Assembly (NCBI RefSeq): GCF_018101125.2
Contig: NZ_JAELVF020000001.1
Span: forward strand, 2,720,130 to 2,784,129
Reading direction: 5' to 3'
DNA from: Streptomyces tardus
Lineage (GTDB): Bacteria; Actinomycetota; Actinomycetes; Streptomycetales; Streptomycetaceae
Length of the DNA stretch: 64,000 nt
In this document: positions 21,317 to 31,225 of the stretch, piece after piece
Position numbering within the stretch: position 1 is the first letter of the stretch
Layout: each line of letters opens with the position of its first letter
The notes under the pieces: generated by a model
The model's database searches: none
Told to the model about the DNA's origin: nothing
The model's input: only the letters and a program-made list of their open reading frames with translations
Program-made: the position numbers and the translations under genes

Positions 21317-23089
21317 TCAGAGGCGCTCGGGGGTGCGGATGCCGAGCAGCTCCATTCCCTGGTGCAGGGTCCTGGCGGTCAACTCGCAGAGGAACAGGCG
21401 GTTCGCGACGGTCGCCGGGTCCTCGGCCTTGAGCACCGGGCACTGCTCGTAGAAGCTGCTGTAGAGCGTGGCGAGCCCGTACAGGTAGGCGGTGAGCCGG
21501 TGCGGCTCGTACGTCTGCGAGGCGCTCGCCAGGGTCTGGGCGAACTCGTCCAGGTGCAGGCCGAGGGCTCGCTCCGCCGGGGCGAGCGGCAGCTCGGGGT
21601 GCGCTCGGGGGCCGGCCTCGCCCGCCTTGCGCAGGATGGAGTGGATCCGGGCGCAGGCGTACTGGAGGTAGACACTGGTGTCGCCGCTGAGCGAGACCAT
21701 CCGGTCGAGGTCGAAGACGTAGTCGCGGGACATGGAGTTGGAGAGGTCCGCGTACTTGACCGCGCCGATGCCGACCTGCGCGGCCCGCTCGGCGATCTCC
21801 TCCTCGCCCAGGTCCCGGGCCTTCTCCCGCACGACGGCCTCGGCGCGCTGGACGGCCTCGTCCAGCAGGTCCACCAGCCGGACGGTCTCGCCGGCGCGGG
21901 TCTTGAACGGCTTGCCGTCGTCGCCGAGCACGGTGCCGAACGCCAACTGCTTCGCGGCGCCCTCGGGCAGCCAGCCGGCCCGCTGCGCGGTCTCGAAGAC
22001 CATCCGGAAGTGGAGCGCCTGCCGTACGTCGACGACGTAGAGCAGGGTGTCGGCGTGCAGCTTGCCGATCCGGTCCCGGATCGCGGCGAGGTCGGTGGCG
22101 GCGTACCCGAAGCCGCCGTTGGACTTCTGCACGATGAGCGGGGTCGGGTTGCCGTCCGGGCCCTTGACGTCGTCGAAGAAGACGCAGAGGGCGCCGTCGG
22201 AACGGACCGCGACACCGGAGGACTCCAGGTCCTTCACGACCTGCTGGAGATCGTCGTTGTAGGCGCTCTCGCCGACGACGTCCTCGTCCCGGATCTCGAC
22301 GTCGAGCTGTTCGTAGACGGCCCGGAAGTAGATCTTCGACTCGTCGACGATCTTGTGCCAGAGGTCGAGGGTCTCCTTGTCGCCGGACTGGAGCGGTACG
22401 ACACGGTCCCGGGCGCGGGCCTTGAACGCCTCGTCGGAGTCGAAGAGCGCGCGGGAGGCCTTGTAGACCCTGTTGAGCCGGGCCATCGCGGCCTCGCCGG
22501 CCTCGCCCGCCCCGGCGGCGTCGGACTCGTGGTCCAGCTCGTGCGGGTTCTCGATGAGGTACTGGGTCAGCATGCCGAACTGGGTGCCCCAGTCGCCGAT
22601 GTGGTGCCGACGGATCACCTTTTCGCCGGAGTGCTCCAGGATCCGCATCACGGCGTCGCCGATGACCGTCGACCGCAGATGGCCGACGTGCATCTCCTTG
22701 GCGACGTTCGGCTGGGAGTAGTCGATGACGGTGGTGCCGGGCGACGGGGCGTACGGGACGCCCAGCCGGGCGTCCTCGGCCCGGGCGGCGAGCGTGGTGA
22801 CCAACACCTCGTCGGAGACGGTGATGTTGAGGAAGCCGGGACCTGAGACCTCGACCTGCGCGATCGGCTCGCCCGCACCGGTCGCCATCCGCTCCACGAC
22901 CAGGCCGGCCAGCTCACGCGGATTGCCCTTGAGCTTCTTGGCCAGCGCCAGCATGCCGTTGGCCTGGAAGTCGGCCCGGTCGCTCCGGCGCAGCAGCGGG
23001 TCGGCTCCGGCGGCCTCCGGCAGGGCAGCCGCGAGTGCGTCGCCGACGCACTGGTCGACCGTGGTGGCGAGCGAGGGGACCGAAGCCAT
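21317..23089 (-). CDS. argS: Arginyl-tRNA synthetase
   Basis: ArgS charges tRNA-Arg. The 590-residue class I synthetase has the N-terminal tRNA D-loop recognition domain, a HIGH-type motif HVGHLRST near 135, the [13 protein letters not shown] segment near 162, a catalytic Rossmann core and the C-terminal helical anticodon-binding domain ([13 protein letters not shown] onward, ending [18 protein letters not shown]). The ATG at 23089 gives [13 protein letters not shown], the usual Streptomyces N-terminus. It is divergent from lysS, pairing two synthetases for basic amino acids around one 141-base promoter region. Confidence 0.97.
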   Translation of the reverse strand: MASVPSLATTVDQCVGDALAAALPEAAGADPLLRRSDRADFQANGMLALAKKLKGNPRELAGLVVERMATGAGEPIAQVEVSGPGFLNITVSDEVLVTTLAARAEDARLGVPYAPSPGTTVIDYSQPNVAKEMHVGHLRSTVIGDAVMRILEHSGEKVIRRHHIGDWGTQFGMLTQYLIENPHELDHESDAAGAGEAGEAAMARLNRVYKASRALFDSDEAFKARARDRVVPLQSGDKETLDLWHKIVDESKIYFRAVYEQLDVEIRDEDVVGESAYNDDLQQVVKDLESSGVAVRSDGALCVFFDDVKGPDGNPTPLIVQKSNGGFGYAATDLAAIRDRIGKLHADTLLYVVDVRQALHFRMVFETAQRAGWLPEGAAKQLAFGTVLGDDGKPFKTRAGETVRLVDLLDEAVQRAEAVVREKARDLGEEEIAERAAQVGIGAVKYADLSNSMSRDYVFDLDRMVSLSGDTSVYLQYACARIHSILRKAGEAGPRAHPELPLAPAERALGLHLDEFAQTLASASQTYEPHRLTAYLYGLATLYSSFYEQCPVLKAEDPATVANRLFLCELTARTLHQGMELLGIRTPERL

Positions 23090-23185
23090 GAGTGCAGCGT
23101 CCGTTCCGTCGAAGTGGTGGATTCCGGCGAGTATCCCACGGGCCGCCCACTGGCGAACAACTGCTTTCCCGGATGGGACAATGGG

Positions 23186-23200
23186 ACACGTCAGACGTGT
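23186..23200. promoter_or_regulatory. Palindrome in the argS-lysS divergent promoter region
   Basis: ACACGTC-A-GACGTGT is a perfect 15-base palindrome 31-45 bases upstream of the lysS start. A GACAAT hexamer just before it (23177-23182) could be the lysS -10 element. No known regulator is assigned. Confidence 0.45.
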
Positions 23201-23230
23201 ACGCGCAGAACACAGAAGGAAGTACCGCAC

Positions 23231-24964
23231 GTGGCTGAGAGCACCCCCGAGGCCGACTGGGTCTCCCGATTCGCGGACGAGGTCATCGCCGAGGCGGAAC
23301 GCCGCGCCCCGGGCAAACCGATCGTCTGCGCCTCGGGGCTGAGCCCCTCGGGCTCCATCCACCTGGGCAACCTGCGCGAGGTGATGACCCCGCACCTGGT
23401 CGCGGACGAGGTCCGGCGGCGCGGGTACGAGTGCGTCCACCTCATCTCCTGGGACGACTACGACCGCTACCGCAAGGTGCCGGCCGGGGTCGACCCCTCC
23501 TGGGAGCAGCACATCGGCAAGCCGCTGACCGCGGTCCCGGCGCCGCCCGGCAGTGAACACCCGTCCTGGGCCGCGCACTTCAAGGCCGCGATGACGGCGT
23601 CCCTGGCCGAGCTGGGCGTGGAGTTCCACGGGATCAGCCAGACCGAGCAGTACACCTCCGGGGCGTACCGCGAGCAGATCCTGCTGGCGATGCGGGAGCG
23701 CGGCACCATCGACGGAGTGCTCGGGCGCTACCGCACCAAGGTCAAGGACGGCGGCAAGCCCGGCACGAAGGGCCAGAAGGGCCAGAAGCCCGTCGACGAG
23801 GCGGAGCTCGCCGCGGCCGAGGGCTCGGGCGCCGCGGGCGAGGACGACGGCAGCGGCGGCGGGGGCGGGTACTACCCGTACAAGCCGTACTGCACCGTCT
23901 GCGGGACCGACTTCACCACCGTCACCGCGTACGACGACGACAGCACCGAGCTGCGCTACGAGTGCCGCTGCGGTCACAGCGAGACGGTGCTGCTGAGCGA
24001 GTTCAACCACGGGAAGCTGGTCTGGAAGGTCGACTGGCCGATGCGGTGGGCGTACGAGGGCGTCGTCTTCGAGCCCTCCGGCGTCGACCACTCCTCGCCC
24101 GGCTCCTCGTTCGTGGTCGGCGGGCAGATCGTGCGCGAGATCTTCGCCGGGCAGCAGCCGATCGGGCCGATGTACGCGTTCGTCGGCATCAGCGGAATGG
24201 CGAAGATGTCCAGCTCCAAGGGCGGGGTGCCGACCCCGGCCGACGCGCTGGAGATCATGGAGGCGCCGCTGCTGCGCTGGCTCTACGCGCGGCGCAGGCC
24301 CAACCAGTCGTTCAAGATCGCCTTCGACCAGGAGATCCAGCGCACCTACGACGAGTGGGACGCGCTGGAGCGCCGTATCGCCGAGGGTGCCGCTCAGCCC
24401 GCGGACCTGGCGGCGCACTCCCGGTCGGTGCGGACCGCGGCCGGCGAGCTGCCGAGCACACCGCGTCCGCTGCCGTACCGCACGCTGGCCTCGGTTGCCG
24501 ACGTGACGCAGGGCGCAGAGGACCAGATCCTGCGCATCCTGGGCGAGTTGGACCCGGAGCGGCCGATCGCCTCGTTGGAGGAGACCAGGCCGAGGCTGGA
24601 CCGCGCCGAGCGCTGGATCAGCACCCAGGTGCCGGCCGAGCAGCGCACCCGGGTGCGCGAGGAGCCGGACGGCGAGCTGCTGGCCTCACTGGAGGAGGAG
24701 CAGCGCGAGAGCCTGCGACTGCTGCTGGAGGGTCTGGACGAGCACTGGTCGCTGGACGGGCTGACGACGCTGGTCTACGGCGTGCCCAAGATCCGGGCGG
24801 GGCTGGCGCCGGAGGCGAAGCCCACCCCCGAACTGAAGGTGGCGCAGCGGGCGTTCTTCGCGCTGCTGTACCGGCTGCTGGTCGGCCGGGACACCGGTCC
24901 GAGGCTGCCGACGCTGCTGCTGGCGGTCGGCGCCGACCGGGTGCGCAAGCTCCTGGGCGCATAG
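23231..24964 (+). CDS. lysS: Class I lysyl-tRNA synthetase
   Basis: The 577-residue protein charges tRNA-Lys but belongs to the class I (archaeal-type) family, not the usual bacterial class II. It shows the HIGH-type PSGSIHLGN at 39-47 and the KMSKS-type KMSSSKGG near 325. A Cys4 zinc-binding module (CTVC...CRCG) lies near 221-252. A Gly/Lys-rich linker precedes the zinc module. The GTG at 23231 follows AAGGA and gives [17 protein letters not shown]; upstream in-frame codons are not homologous. Some actinobacteria carry both classes; only this one is in the window. Confidence 0.95.
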   Translation: MAESTPEADWVSRFADEVIAEAERRAPGKPIVCASGLSPSGSIHLGNLREVMTPHLVADEVRRRGYECVHLISWDDYDRYRKVPAGVDPSWEQHIGKPLTAVPAPPGSEHPSWAAHFKAAMTASLAELGVEFHGISQTEQYTSGAYREQILLAMRERGTIDGVLGRYRTKVKDGGKPGTKGQKGQKPVDEAELAAAEGSGAAGEDDGSGGGGGYYPYKPYCTVCGTDFTTVTAYDDDSTELRYECRCGHSETVLLSEFNHGKLVWKVDWPMRWAYEGVVFEPSGVDHSSPGSSFVVGGQIVREIFAGQQPIGPMYAFVGISGMAKMSSSKGGVPTPADALEIMEAPLLRWLYARRRPNQSFKIAFDQEIQRTYDEWDALERRIAEGAAQPADLAAHSRSVRTAAGELPSTPRPLPYRTLASVADVTQGAEDQILRILGELDPERPIASLEETRPRLDRAERWISTQVPAEQRTRVREEPDGELLASLEEEQRESLRLLLEGLDEHWSLDGLTTLVYGVPKIRAGLAPEAKPTPELKVAQRAFFALLYRLLVGRDTGPRLPTLLLAVGADRVRKLLGA

Positions 24965-25188
24965 CCCGGCGCCCTGCGTGGGCCGCCGGCCTGCGCCGCT
25001 CGGTGGCTCGGGAGGGCCGCCGCCATGCGAGGGCCCGACGCCCGAACTCCCGGACCGCTCCGGGGCGTTGCAGGACCGCTGCGCGCCCCGGGGCGGTTTC
25101 TCGTGCGCACGGCAGGGACGGGGCGGCGTACGAGGCTCGGGTGCGCGAGGCACGGGCGTACGGGCGCGGGGCGCGGCGGGGGCCGGGG

Positions 25189-26862
25189 TCAGCCGCTGAC
25201 GCCCATCTCGGCGTTGTAGCGGTCGCGGAACTCGCTGAGGTGGGAGCGGAGATACGGCTCGCTCAGCAGCGAGCCGTCGTTGTTGGTCACCCCGAGCTGG
25301 TCGTTGAGCGCGCGGCTGAGCTGGCGCGCACTGGGGCGGGCGCCCTTCTCCGCTATGTACTGGCGGTAGATCGAGTAGTACACCTCTTCGCGCTGCTCGC
25401 CGTCGGGTATGCCGACCGGCACCAACTCGGTCTCCTCCCGAGGGGGTTCGGGGTCAGCGTGCCGCGGTGCGGCCTCCGGCCTCCGGCGTCGCGGCTCCGG
25501 TACGGGCTCCGGTACGGGCTCCGGTACGGGCTCGGGCTCGGTCTGCGCATGGCCGAGCGCACGTACCCGGCCGGGACCGACGGGCACCGTGACGGCCGAC
25601 TCGTCCTCCGGCTCCGGCCGGGCAGGGAACGCCAACTCCTGCTGGCGCGGGGCGAGTTCGACCGTCCCGTCCGCACGGTCCGGGTGGCCGGCGTGGGTGT
25701 GCGGCGCTCCCGTCCCGGGGTGATGGGCAGCGGGGGCGAACTCGCCTGCCTCGGCAGGCTCTTCGTACCGCCTGTGGTCGGCCGGCGCCGAACGCCGCCC
25801 GGCGTTCGGATCGTTGGCGGGCCGTCCGTCGTGCGCGGTGACGCCGTCGTCGGGGCGCAGGCCGTCGCGGGGCCGGGCGGGGGCCGAGTGGCCCGACGCC
25901 CCCGCACGGCCGCGCTGCCACGGCTCGTGCTGCCAACCCTCGTTCGGCAGCTGCTCGTTCGGCGCCTGCTCGTGCTGTCGGCGCTCGTCGGCGGGCGGTC
26001 GGTCGGCGGCTGGGACGGTGGCCGACTCGTGGCGGTTCCGGTCCTCGGGCGGGCGCGCCGTACGGGCGGCGGTCTCCTCGGCCGGCTGCGGCCTCGCCTC
26101 GCCGCCGGTGAGCGCGGGCCGGCCGCGACCGTCGAGGGCGTCGGTGCCCGGTGCGCCCGTGCGTGTGGCCGGGACGGTGATGCCCGCTGCGGCGAGGCCG
26201 GCGGGACCGGTCTCGGCGAGGGGGATGCCGTACTTGGCGAGTTTGAGCGGCATCAGTGACTCGACCGGTGCCTTGCGGCGCCAGTTCCGGCCGTATCGGG
26301 CGCGCAACCGGGCCTGGTAGACGAGGCGTTCCTGTTCGAGGCGGATGACCTCCTCGTAGCTGCGCAGCTCCCAGAGCTTCATCCGCCGCCACAGCAGGAA
26401 GGTCGAGGGGAAGGCGAGCAGCCAGCGGGAGATCCGCACGCCCTCCATGTGCTTGTCCGCGGTGATGTCGGCGATCCGGCCGACCGCGTGCCGGGCGGCC
26501 TCGACGGAGACGACGAACAGCAGCGGGATGACGGCGTGCATCCCCACGCCGAGCGGGTCCGGCCACGCGGCGGCGCCGTTGAAGGCGATGGTGGCGGCGG
26601 TGAGCAGCCATGCGGTCTGCCGCAGCAGCGGGAAGCCGATGCGCAGCCAGGTGAGCAGCAGATCGAGCGAGAGCAGGACGACGATGCCCGCGTCGATGCC
26701 GATGGGGAAAAAGGGCGCGAAGTCACCGAAGCCCTTGCGTTCGGCCAGATCCCTCACAGCGCTGTACGAACCGGCGAAGCCGATCGCGGCGATCACCAGC
26801 GCGCCGACGAGCACCACGCCGATCAGGACGCGGTGCGTGCGGTTCAGTTTCATCGCGGCCAC
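25189..26862 (-). CDS. DUF2637 domain-containing integral membrane protein
   Basis: The 557-residue protein has four predicted transmembrane segments in residues about 10-165 (VLIGVVLVGALVIAAIGFAG; GIDAGIVVLLSLDLLLTWL; TAWLLTAATIAFNGAAAW; VIPLLFVVSVEAARHAV). These form the DUF2637 region found in Streptomyces and its plasmids near transfer and spread genes. A cytoplasmic middle part is rich in Arg/Glu, with repeated VPEP units near 440-455. The C-terminal 80 residues (QYIAEKGARPSARQLSRALNDQLGV) resemble a DNA-binding or partner-binding helix bundle. The GTG start has GGAGGAG seven bases upstream. No function is established. Confidence 0.85.
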   Translation of the reverse strand: MAAMKLNRTHRVLIGVVLVGALVIAAIGFAGSYSAVRDLAERKGFGDFAPFFPIGIDAGIVVLLSLDLLLTWLRIGFPLLRQTAWLLTAATIAFNGAAAWPDPLGVGMHAVIPLLFVVSVEAARHAVGRIADITADKHMEGVRISRWLLAFPSTFLLWRRMKLWELRSYEEVIRLEQERLVYQARLRARYGRNWRRKAPVESLMPLKLAKYGIPLAETGPAGLAAAGITVPATRTGAPGTDALDGRGRPALTGGEARPQPAEETAARTARPPEDRNRHESATVPAADRPPADERRQHEQAPNEQLPNEGWQHEPWQRGRAGASGHSAPARPRDGLRPDDGVTAHDGRPANDPNAGRRSAPADHRRYEEPAEAGEFAPAAHHPGTGAPHTHAGHPDRADGTVELAPRQQELAFPARPEPEDESAVTVPVGPGRVRALGHAQTEPEPVPEPVPEPVPEPRRRRPEAAPRHADPEPPREETELVPVGIPDGEQREEVYYSIYRQYIAEKGARPSARQLSRALNDQLGVTNNDGSLLSEPYLRSHLSEFRDRYNAEMGVSG

Positions 26863-27152
26863 CCGCGATCTCCTCCCACCCAGGCGACACCGAGCGGCGC
26901 CAAGCCTGGCACACCTGTCGCTTCCGTGTTCGAGCGGGAGTGTGCAGCGGTCCGGCCGGTCGGCTCCCGGCAGCTCGCAGCAGAGCTGTCATCAGCGGCA
27001 ACTCTGTTGCGGAGCAAGGGGATCGAGTGAGGCGGCCGGGCGGGTCGGCCGGGGGTGACGGCCGGGCGGCGCGCCGCCGGAGTGCGCCGCCCGGGCTCGA
27101 CCGTCCGTGCCGGCCGCCTCCGGGGACGCGCCGAACGCACCGCCCTCCGGCG

Positions 27153-27920
27153 TCACTTGACCGCGGAGAGCGCTTCCTTGGCGACCTTCTCGGCGTCCTT
27201 GCGCACGGTGTCGGCGCTCGGACGCTTGGCGCCCTCGAAGCCCGCGGCGGAGTAGTCCACGGTCAGGACGACGTTGCTGCTGAGCACGACGATGCGGTGC
27301 TCGCGGTAGTCCTCGGACTTCTTGCCGTCCTTCTTCTCGGTGTCGTAGCTGATGCCGGTGGCCTTGTCGCCGACGCCGTCGAGCCGGGACTCCTTGATGG
27401 CCTTGTTGCTGCCGTTGGCCGAGACGGAGTCCTGGAGCTGGGCGGCCTGTTCGCGGGCGCGCTTGTCGCCGCTCGCTCCGCCGCTCTCGGACTCGAAACG
27501 GTGGAAGGAGACCGTCAGCGAGCGGTAGTCGTAGTCGTCCAGACCGGTCCACAGGCAGCTGTTGTAGCGGTCCTGGTCGGCCGTCTTCAGCTTCTTGCCG
27601 GTCTCCTTGTCGACGCCGGGGACGACGTCCTTGACCGTCTTGCCCGCGATCGCCTTGCAGGGGTCGGGCAGGCTCTTGAACTTCACCGGCGCCGGACTCG
27701 CCGCGGAGGACTCGCTCGCGCCGTCGGACTTGTCGTCGTCGCCGCCGTCGTCCGAGCCGGAGCAGCCGGTCAGCAGCAGCGCGGGTACGGTCACGGCGGC
27801 CAGCAGACGGGCCGGCCGCCGGGGGGAGCGTGCGCGGCCGGCCGCGGCGCGTCCCGGGGCGTCCGGGTCTGCGGCGGCGGCAGCGGTCGGGCGGGTGGAG
27901 TGTGTCGCTCGGTTCTTCAC
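27153..27920 (-). CDS. DUF3558 family lipoprotein
   Basis: The 255-residue protein has a long basic leader, a hydrophobic segment and the lipobox LLTGC near 70, so it is probably anchored outside the membrane. The mature part begins with an Asp/Ser-rich linker followed by the DUF3558 fold: LPDPCKAIAGKTVKDVV with a conserved Cys, and a second Cys in YNSCLW, probably disulphide-bonded. The start is GTG. The family is common in actinobacteria and its function is unknown. Its co-oriented neighbour upstream is a related DUF3558 protein 66 bases away, so both may be one transcription unit. Confidence 0.85.
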   Translation of the reverse strand: MKNRATHSTRPTAAAAADPDAPGRAAAGRARSPRRPARLLAAVTVPALLLTGCSGSDDGGDDDKSDGASESSAASPAPVKFKSLPDPCKAIAGKTVKDVVPGVDKETGKKLKTADQDRYNSCLWTGLDDYDYRSLTVSFHRFESESGGASGDKRAREQAAQLQDSVSANGSNKAIKESRLDGVGDKATGISYDTEKKDGKKSEDYREHRIVVLSSNVVLTVDYSAAGFEGAKRPSADTVRKDAEKVAKEALSAVK

Positions 27921-27986
27921 GGGTTCGTCGCTTTCAGGTGTGGATCAGCTGTGCGCTCGGGGCTGTCGGCCGGTGCGGACCGGTGG

Positions 27987-28907
27987 TCAGTTCTCCAACT
28001 GCCCGACGAGCTGCTTGGCGAGCTTCTGCGCCTTCTCCTGGAGTTCCTCGCTGCCCGGGATCAGGCGCTTGTCGGTGGACCACTGGTCGTACTCGACCGT
28101 GACGATGACGTTGCCCGCCCGGAAGACGAGAGTGATGTCGCGGTGCAGACCGGAATCGGCGGTGACCAACTCGTCGTTGAGGTAGGCCACATCGCCGATC
28201 GCCTCCAGCGGTCGGGGGACGAGTGCGGGGTCGGCCGAGGGGTCGTCGGGGTCTGCGGGGTCCGTGGAGTCGGCAGACCCGCCGTCGGAGGGGCTCGGCC
28301 CGTCCTCGCCGCCCTGGGGTTCCTGGGAGCCGCCGGCGCCCTCGTCGCCCGGGGTGTTCCCGGCGTCGTCCGGCTCGGCGTCGTCGGTGCTGCCGTCGCC
28401 GCCCGGTTCCTCCGTGCCCTCTGTGTCCTGGGCGTCCTCGTCGACCTGCGGGGCCTCGTCGGGGATCTTGTCCTTGCGCGCGCGGGCGTCGTACAGCTCC
28501 GCGGCGCGGTCGTCGTCGCTGACCTCGCTGTCGTAGGAGACGACGCGTTCGAGGTCGATCGCCAGATGGTGGCTGCCGAGGGTGCCGGTCGACTTCCACT
28601 TGCAGCCGACCCGGCGCTCGATGTCGTACGTGACGCTTGCGGTGCCCTCGGGCAGCGGCCGGTTGGTCGGCGAGGCGCTCTCCTCGCCACCGGCGACGAG
28701 GAGTTCGCGCAGGGCGTCCTCGGAGACGGCCCCGCACGGCTCGGGGAGCGAGGCGTGGGTGCCGGGTTTGGCGGGGCCCGTCTGGGAGCTGCCGTCGGAC
28801 TTGCCGTCGCCCTCGTCGTCGCTCTCGGAGCCGCCCGTACAGCCGGTCAGGCCGAGGGTGAGCGCGATGAGCGCCGCCGTCGCACTCCTGCGTGCTCTTC
28901 GCTGCAC
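27987..28907 (-). CDS. DUF3558 family lipoprotein with long acidic linker
   Basis: The 306-residue protein begins VQRRARRSATAALIALTLGLTGC, a short lipoprotein signal with lipobox Cys near 23. The GTG at 28907 has GGGAGG upstream, whereas the longer upstream frame lacks one. The N-terminal domain shares LPEPCGAVSEDALRELL with DUF3558. An acidic Asp/Glu/Gly/Pro linker of about 90 residues then precedes a second conserved part (AIGDVAYLNDELV...VTVEYDQW). It is probably a duplicated relative of the adjacent DUF3558 gene. Function unknown. Confidence 0.82.
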   Translation of the reverse strand: MQRRARRSATAALIALTLGLTGCTGGSESDDEGDGKSDGSSQTGPAKPGTHASLPEPCGAVSEDALRELLVAGGEESASPTNRPLPEGTASVTYDIERRVGCKWKSTGTLGSHHLAIDLERVVSYDSEVSDDDRAAELYDARARKDKIPDEAPQVDEDAQDTEGTEEPGGDGSTDDAEPDDAGNTPGDEGAGGSQEPQGGEDGPSPSDGGSADSTDPADPDDPSADPALVPRPLEAIGDVAYLNDELVTADSGLHRDITLVFRAGNVIVTVEYDQWSTDKRLIPGSEELQEKAQKLAKQLVGQLEN

Positions 28908-29143
28908 GGTGCCTCCCGAACCTCTGAACCCACTGTCGCCTCGCTCGCGCACGCGGCGGCGTGCGCGCACTCGGCCGCGTCGAAAACATGTTGCCGCCTT
29001 GCGGGGCGAGCAGAACACAATGTCTACCGCACACCGCGTACAGCCGTCCGGTTCGGCGGGGGCTATGTACGTCCAAGTCCGGTTATTACCGTTTACTCAA
29101 CGGTGTGGCGAATCACAGCATTTCCAGGGGGAGCTGAGCAGTC

Positions 29144-30337
29144 GTGTCGTACACCGAGATGCCCGGCGCGCGGGTGCCGATCCGCATGTGGGCGGACCCG
29201 GCGACCGTCGAGGACGGCGCCCTGCGCCAGTTGCAGAACGTGGCGACGCTGCCGTGGATCAAGGGCCTGGCGGTCATGCCGGACGTGCACTACGGCAAGG
29301 GCGCCACGGTCGGTTCGGTCATCGCGATGAAGGACGCCGTCTGCCCGGCCGCGGTCGGCGTGGACATCGGCTGCGGAATGTCGGCGGTGCGCACCTCGCT
29401 GACCGCCAACGACCTGCCCGGCGACCTCTCCGGGCTGCGTACGCGCGTCGAGGCGGTCATCCCGGTCGGCCGCGGAATGCACGACGAGGCCGTCGACCCC
29501 GGTCGGCTGCACGGCTGCCCGACCGCGGGCTGGGACGACTTCTGGTCGCGGTTCGACGGAGTGGCCGAGGCGGTGCGCTTCCGCCAGGGGCGGGCGGCCA
29601 AGCAGATGGGCACGCTCGGCGGCGGCAACCACTTCGTGGAGATCTGCCTGGACACCGAGGGGGCGGTGTGGCTGCTGCTGCACTCCGGCTCGCGCAACAT
29701 CGGCAAGGAGCTGGCCGAGCACCACATCGGCCGCGCGCAGAAACTGCCGCACAACCAGGGCCTGGTCGACCGCGACCTCGCCGTCTTCGTCGCGGACACC
29801 CCGGAGATGGCGGCCTACCGGCACGACCTCTTCTGGGCGCAGGAGTACGCCAAGCACAACCGCGCGGTGATGATGGGCCTGCTCCAGGGCGTCGTCCGCA
29901 AGGAGTTCAAGAAGGCGAAGCCGACCTTCGACCGGGTGATCTCCTGCCACCACAACTACGTGGCCGAGGAGCGGTACGACGGTATGGACCTGCTGGTCAC
30001 CCGCAAGGGGGCGATCAGGGCCGGCAGCGGCGAGTACGGGATCATCCCCGGCTCGATGGGGACCGGTTCGTACATCGTCAAGGGACTGGGCAACGCTGCG
30101 TCGCTCAACTCCGCCTCGCACGGCGCCGGTCGCCGGATGAGCCGCAGCGCGGCCAAGCGGCGGTTCAACGCCGGGGACCTGGCGGATCAGACACGCGGGG
30201 TGGAGTGCCGCAAGGACTCCGGTGTGGTCGACGAGATCCCGGCCGCGTACAAGTCCATCGACCAGGTCGTCGAGCGGCAGCGGGACCTCGTCGAGGTCGT
30301 CGCGAAGCTGAAGCAGGTCGTCTGCGTCAAGGGCTGA
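29144..30337 (+). CDS. rtcB: RtcB family RNA-splicing ligase
   Basis: RtcB joins RNA 2',3'-cyclic phosphate or 3'-phosphate ends to 5'-OH ends using GTP and manganese. The 397-residue protein has the metal ligands in MPDVHYGKG (Asp47, His49) and VGVDIGCGM (Cys77), the GGGNHF motif near 165, the second metal motif HHNY near 270, and the guanylylated histidine in ASHGAGRRMSR near 326. The GTG start follows a GGGGAG site. No archease, RtcA or RtcR gene is adjacent, so it belongs to the stand-alone actinobacterial form. The biological substrate is unknown. Confidence 0.93.
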   Translation: MSYTEMPGARVPIRMWADPATVEDGALRQLQNVATLPWIKGLAVMPDVHYGKGATVGSVIAMKDAVCPAAVGVDIGCGMSAVRTSLTANDLPGDLSGLRTRVEAVIPVGRGMHDEAVDPGRLHGCPTAGWDDFWSRFDGVAEAVRFRQGRAAKQMGTLGGGNHFVEICLDTEGAVWLLLHSGSRNIGKELAEHHIGRAQKLPHNQGLVDRDLAVFVADTPEMAAYRHDLFWAQEYAKHNRAVMMGLLQGVVRKEFKKAKPTFDRVISCHHNYVAEERYDGMDLLVTRKGAIRAGSGEYGIIPGSMGTGSYIVKGLGNAASLNSASHGAGRRMSRSAAKRRFNAGDLADQTRGVECRKDSGVVDEIPAAYKSIDQVVERQRDLVEVVAKLKQVVCVKG

Positions 30338-30384
30338 CGCCGACGGGCCGGCTCCCGCAATGAACGGGCGCCGGCCCGTCGGCG
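30338..30384 (+). terminator. Strong terminator after rtcB
   Basis: A perfect 15-base-arm inverted repeat (CGCCGACGGGCCGGC / GCCGGCCCGTCGGCG) with a 17-base loop begins immediately after the rtcB stop. It also faces the convergent short-chain dehydrogenase gene. Confidence 0.85.
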
Positions 30385-30460
30385 TGCGGGCCTGTGAGCC
30401 GGTCTGCCCGCCGCGTCCGAGGGGCTGCCGGGTGTGGCTCCGCGGCGCCCCGGTGGGTGG

Positions 30461-31225
30461 CTACTGCTCGCGGTGGAGCTTGCGGTTGGCGGCCTGCGCG
30501 CGGGGGCGCACGACGAGCAGGTCGATGTTCACGTGCGACGGCCTGGTGACCGCCCAGGTGACGGTGTCGGCGACATCCTCTGCGGTCAACGGCTCCGGTA
30601 CGCCCGCGTACACCGCGTCGGCCCGCTCGGTGTCGCCGCCGAAGCGGGTCAGCGCGAACTCCTCGGTCTTCACCAGCCCGGGCGCCACCTCGATGACGCG
30701 CACCGGTTCGCCGCACAGCTCCAGCCGCAGCGTCTCGGCGAGCGCGTGGGCGCCGTACTTGGCGGCCGAGTACCCGCCGCCGCCCTCGTACACCGCGAGC
30801 CCCGCGGTGGAGGAGAGCACCACCACGGTGCCGTCGCCGCTCGCGGTGAGCGCCGGCAGCAGCGCCTGGGTCGTGTGGAGGACGCCGAGGACGTTGACCT
30901 CGTACATCGTCCGCCAGTCCTCGGGGTCGCCCTCGGCGACGGAGTCCAGTCCGAGCGCTCCGCCCGCGTTGTTGACCAGGACGTCGACCGAGCCCTGCGC
31001 GGTGAGCTCGTCGGCGAGCGCGGCGACGGCGGCGCGGTCGGTGACGTCCAGCGGGCGGGCCAGTGCCTGGTGCCCCGCGTTCGTCAACTCCTCGGCCAGC
31101 GCCTCGATCCGCTCCGTACGGCGTGCGGTGAGCACCACGCGGTAGCCGGCGGCGGCCAGCCCTCGCGCGGTGGCGGCACCGATGCCGCTGCTCGCTCCGG
31201 TGACGACGGCGGTGGGGGCGGACAT
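30461..31225 (-). CDS. SDR family NAD(P)-dependent oxidoreductase
   Basis: The 254-residue classical short-chain dehydrogenase has the cofactor motif TGASSGIG at 9-16, NNAG at 85-88, catalytic Ser near 139, Tyr152 and Lys156 (YSAAK), and a C-terminus close to YdfG-type serine/3-hydroxy acid dehydrogenases. TARRTER after beta-2 suggests NADP preference. It ends convergently with rtcB. Its substrate is not predictable; nearness to the cyclodipeptide genes does not by itself suggest a tailoring role, because it is on a separate transcript. Confidence 0.88.
   Translation of the reverse strand: MSAPTAVVTGASSGIGAATARGLAAAGYRVVLTARRTERIEALAEELTNAGHQALARPLDVTDRAAVAALADELTAQGSVDVLVNNAGGALGLDSVAEGDPEDWRTMYEVNVLGVLHTTQALLPALTASGDGTVVVLSSTAGLAVYEGGGGYSAAKYGAHALAETLRLELCGEPVRVIEVAPGLVKTEEFALTRFGGDTERADAVYAGVPEPLTAEDVADTVTWAVTRPSHVNIDLLVVRPRAQAANRKLHREQ

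Noticed and set aside
30461..31225. SDR as a tailoring enzyme of the cyclodipeptide cluster
   Set aside because: It is separated by a MarR gene and a repeat-rich gap and belongs to a different transcript; common housekeeping SDRs look the same.
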